Shown in pieces: positions 5,591-5,618 of a stretch of 5,618 bases of DNA (position 1 is its first letter; each line of letters begins with the position of its first letter). The position numbers and the translations under genes were made by a program. The DNA comes from an uncultured Flavobacteriaceae bacterium (GTDB lineage: Bacteria > Bacteroidota > Bacteroidia > Flavobacteriales > Flavobacteriaceae), in contig CALZKX010000063.1 in NCBI GenBank assembly GCA_945788155.1, positions 1 to 5,618 on the forward strand, given 5' to 3'. The notes below the pieces were generated by a model. That model had not been told where the DNA came from and searched no databases. It was given only the letters and a program-made list of their open reading frames with translations.

Positions 5591-5618
5591 CTTAAAATTT
5601 AGATTAGTGATACACAAT

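Overview
This is an AT-rich chromosomal segment from a member of the Bacteroidota, most likely a marine-type Flavobacteriaceae. Three things point there. The proteins have a flavobacterial look: a TlpA-type thioredoxin lipoprotein with a DUF4369-like N-terminal part, and a phosphohexomutase beginning MTLIKSISGIRG. The starts lack usable Shine-Dalgarno sequences. Four starts are preceded at a nearly fixed distance by the Bacteroidota -7 promoter element TAnnTTTG. All genes look intact except the one cut by the left window edge. I see no mobile element, tRNA, rRNA or CRISPR array.

Layout. Bases 1-1107 (minus strand) hold a two-gene unit: an acyl-carrier-protein phosphodiesterase (acpH), then, 6 nt downstream, a partial AlkD-type DNA alkylation repair glycosylase that runs off the left edge. 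A 73-bp divergent spacer with a perfect 16-bp interrupted palindrome separates this unit from glmM (1181-2569, plus strand), a phosphoglucosamine/phosphohexose mutase. glmM converges, with only 5 bp between stop codons, on an LpxL/HtrB-family acyltransferase (2575-3465, minus strand, TTG start). A 190-bp very AT-rich divergent spacer (3466-3655) carries both promoters and two imperfect inverted repeats. It is followed by a rhomboid intramembrane serine protease (3656-4306, plus strand), which converges on the TlpA-like lipoprotein (4339-5475, minus strand) across a strong bidirectional terminator hairpin. The last 143 bp hold the TlpA promoter and a candidate promoter firing out of the right edge. 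No gene-free stretch reaches 300 bp.

How the genes relate. Several are cell-envelope functions: GlmM supplies GlcN-1-P for UDP-GlcNAc (peptidoglycan, lipid A), the acyltransferase acylates an envelope lipid, the rhomboid cleaves membrane proteins, and the TlpA-like protein handles thiol/disulfide chemistry outside the cytoplasm. AcpH acts on acyl carrier protein, the usual acyl donor carrier for LpxL-type enzymes. They lie in separate transcription units except acpH-alkD, so a shared pathway is not shown. This reads as ordinary core-genome territory. I found no novel multi-gene system; the points of interest are regulatory (promoter geometry, palindromes) and the possible surface-export signal on the TlpA-like lipoprotein.
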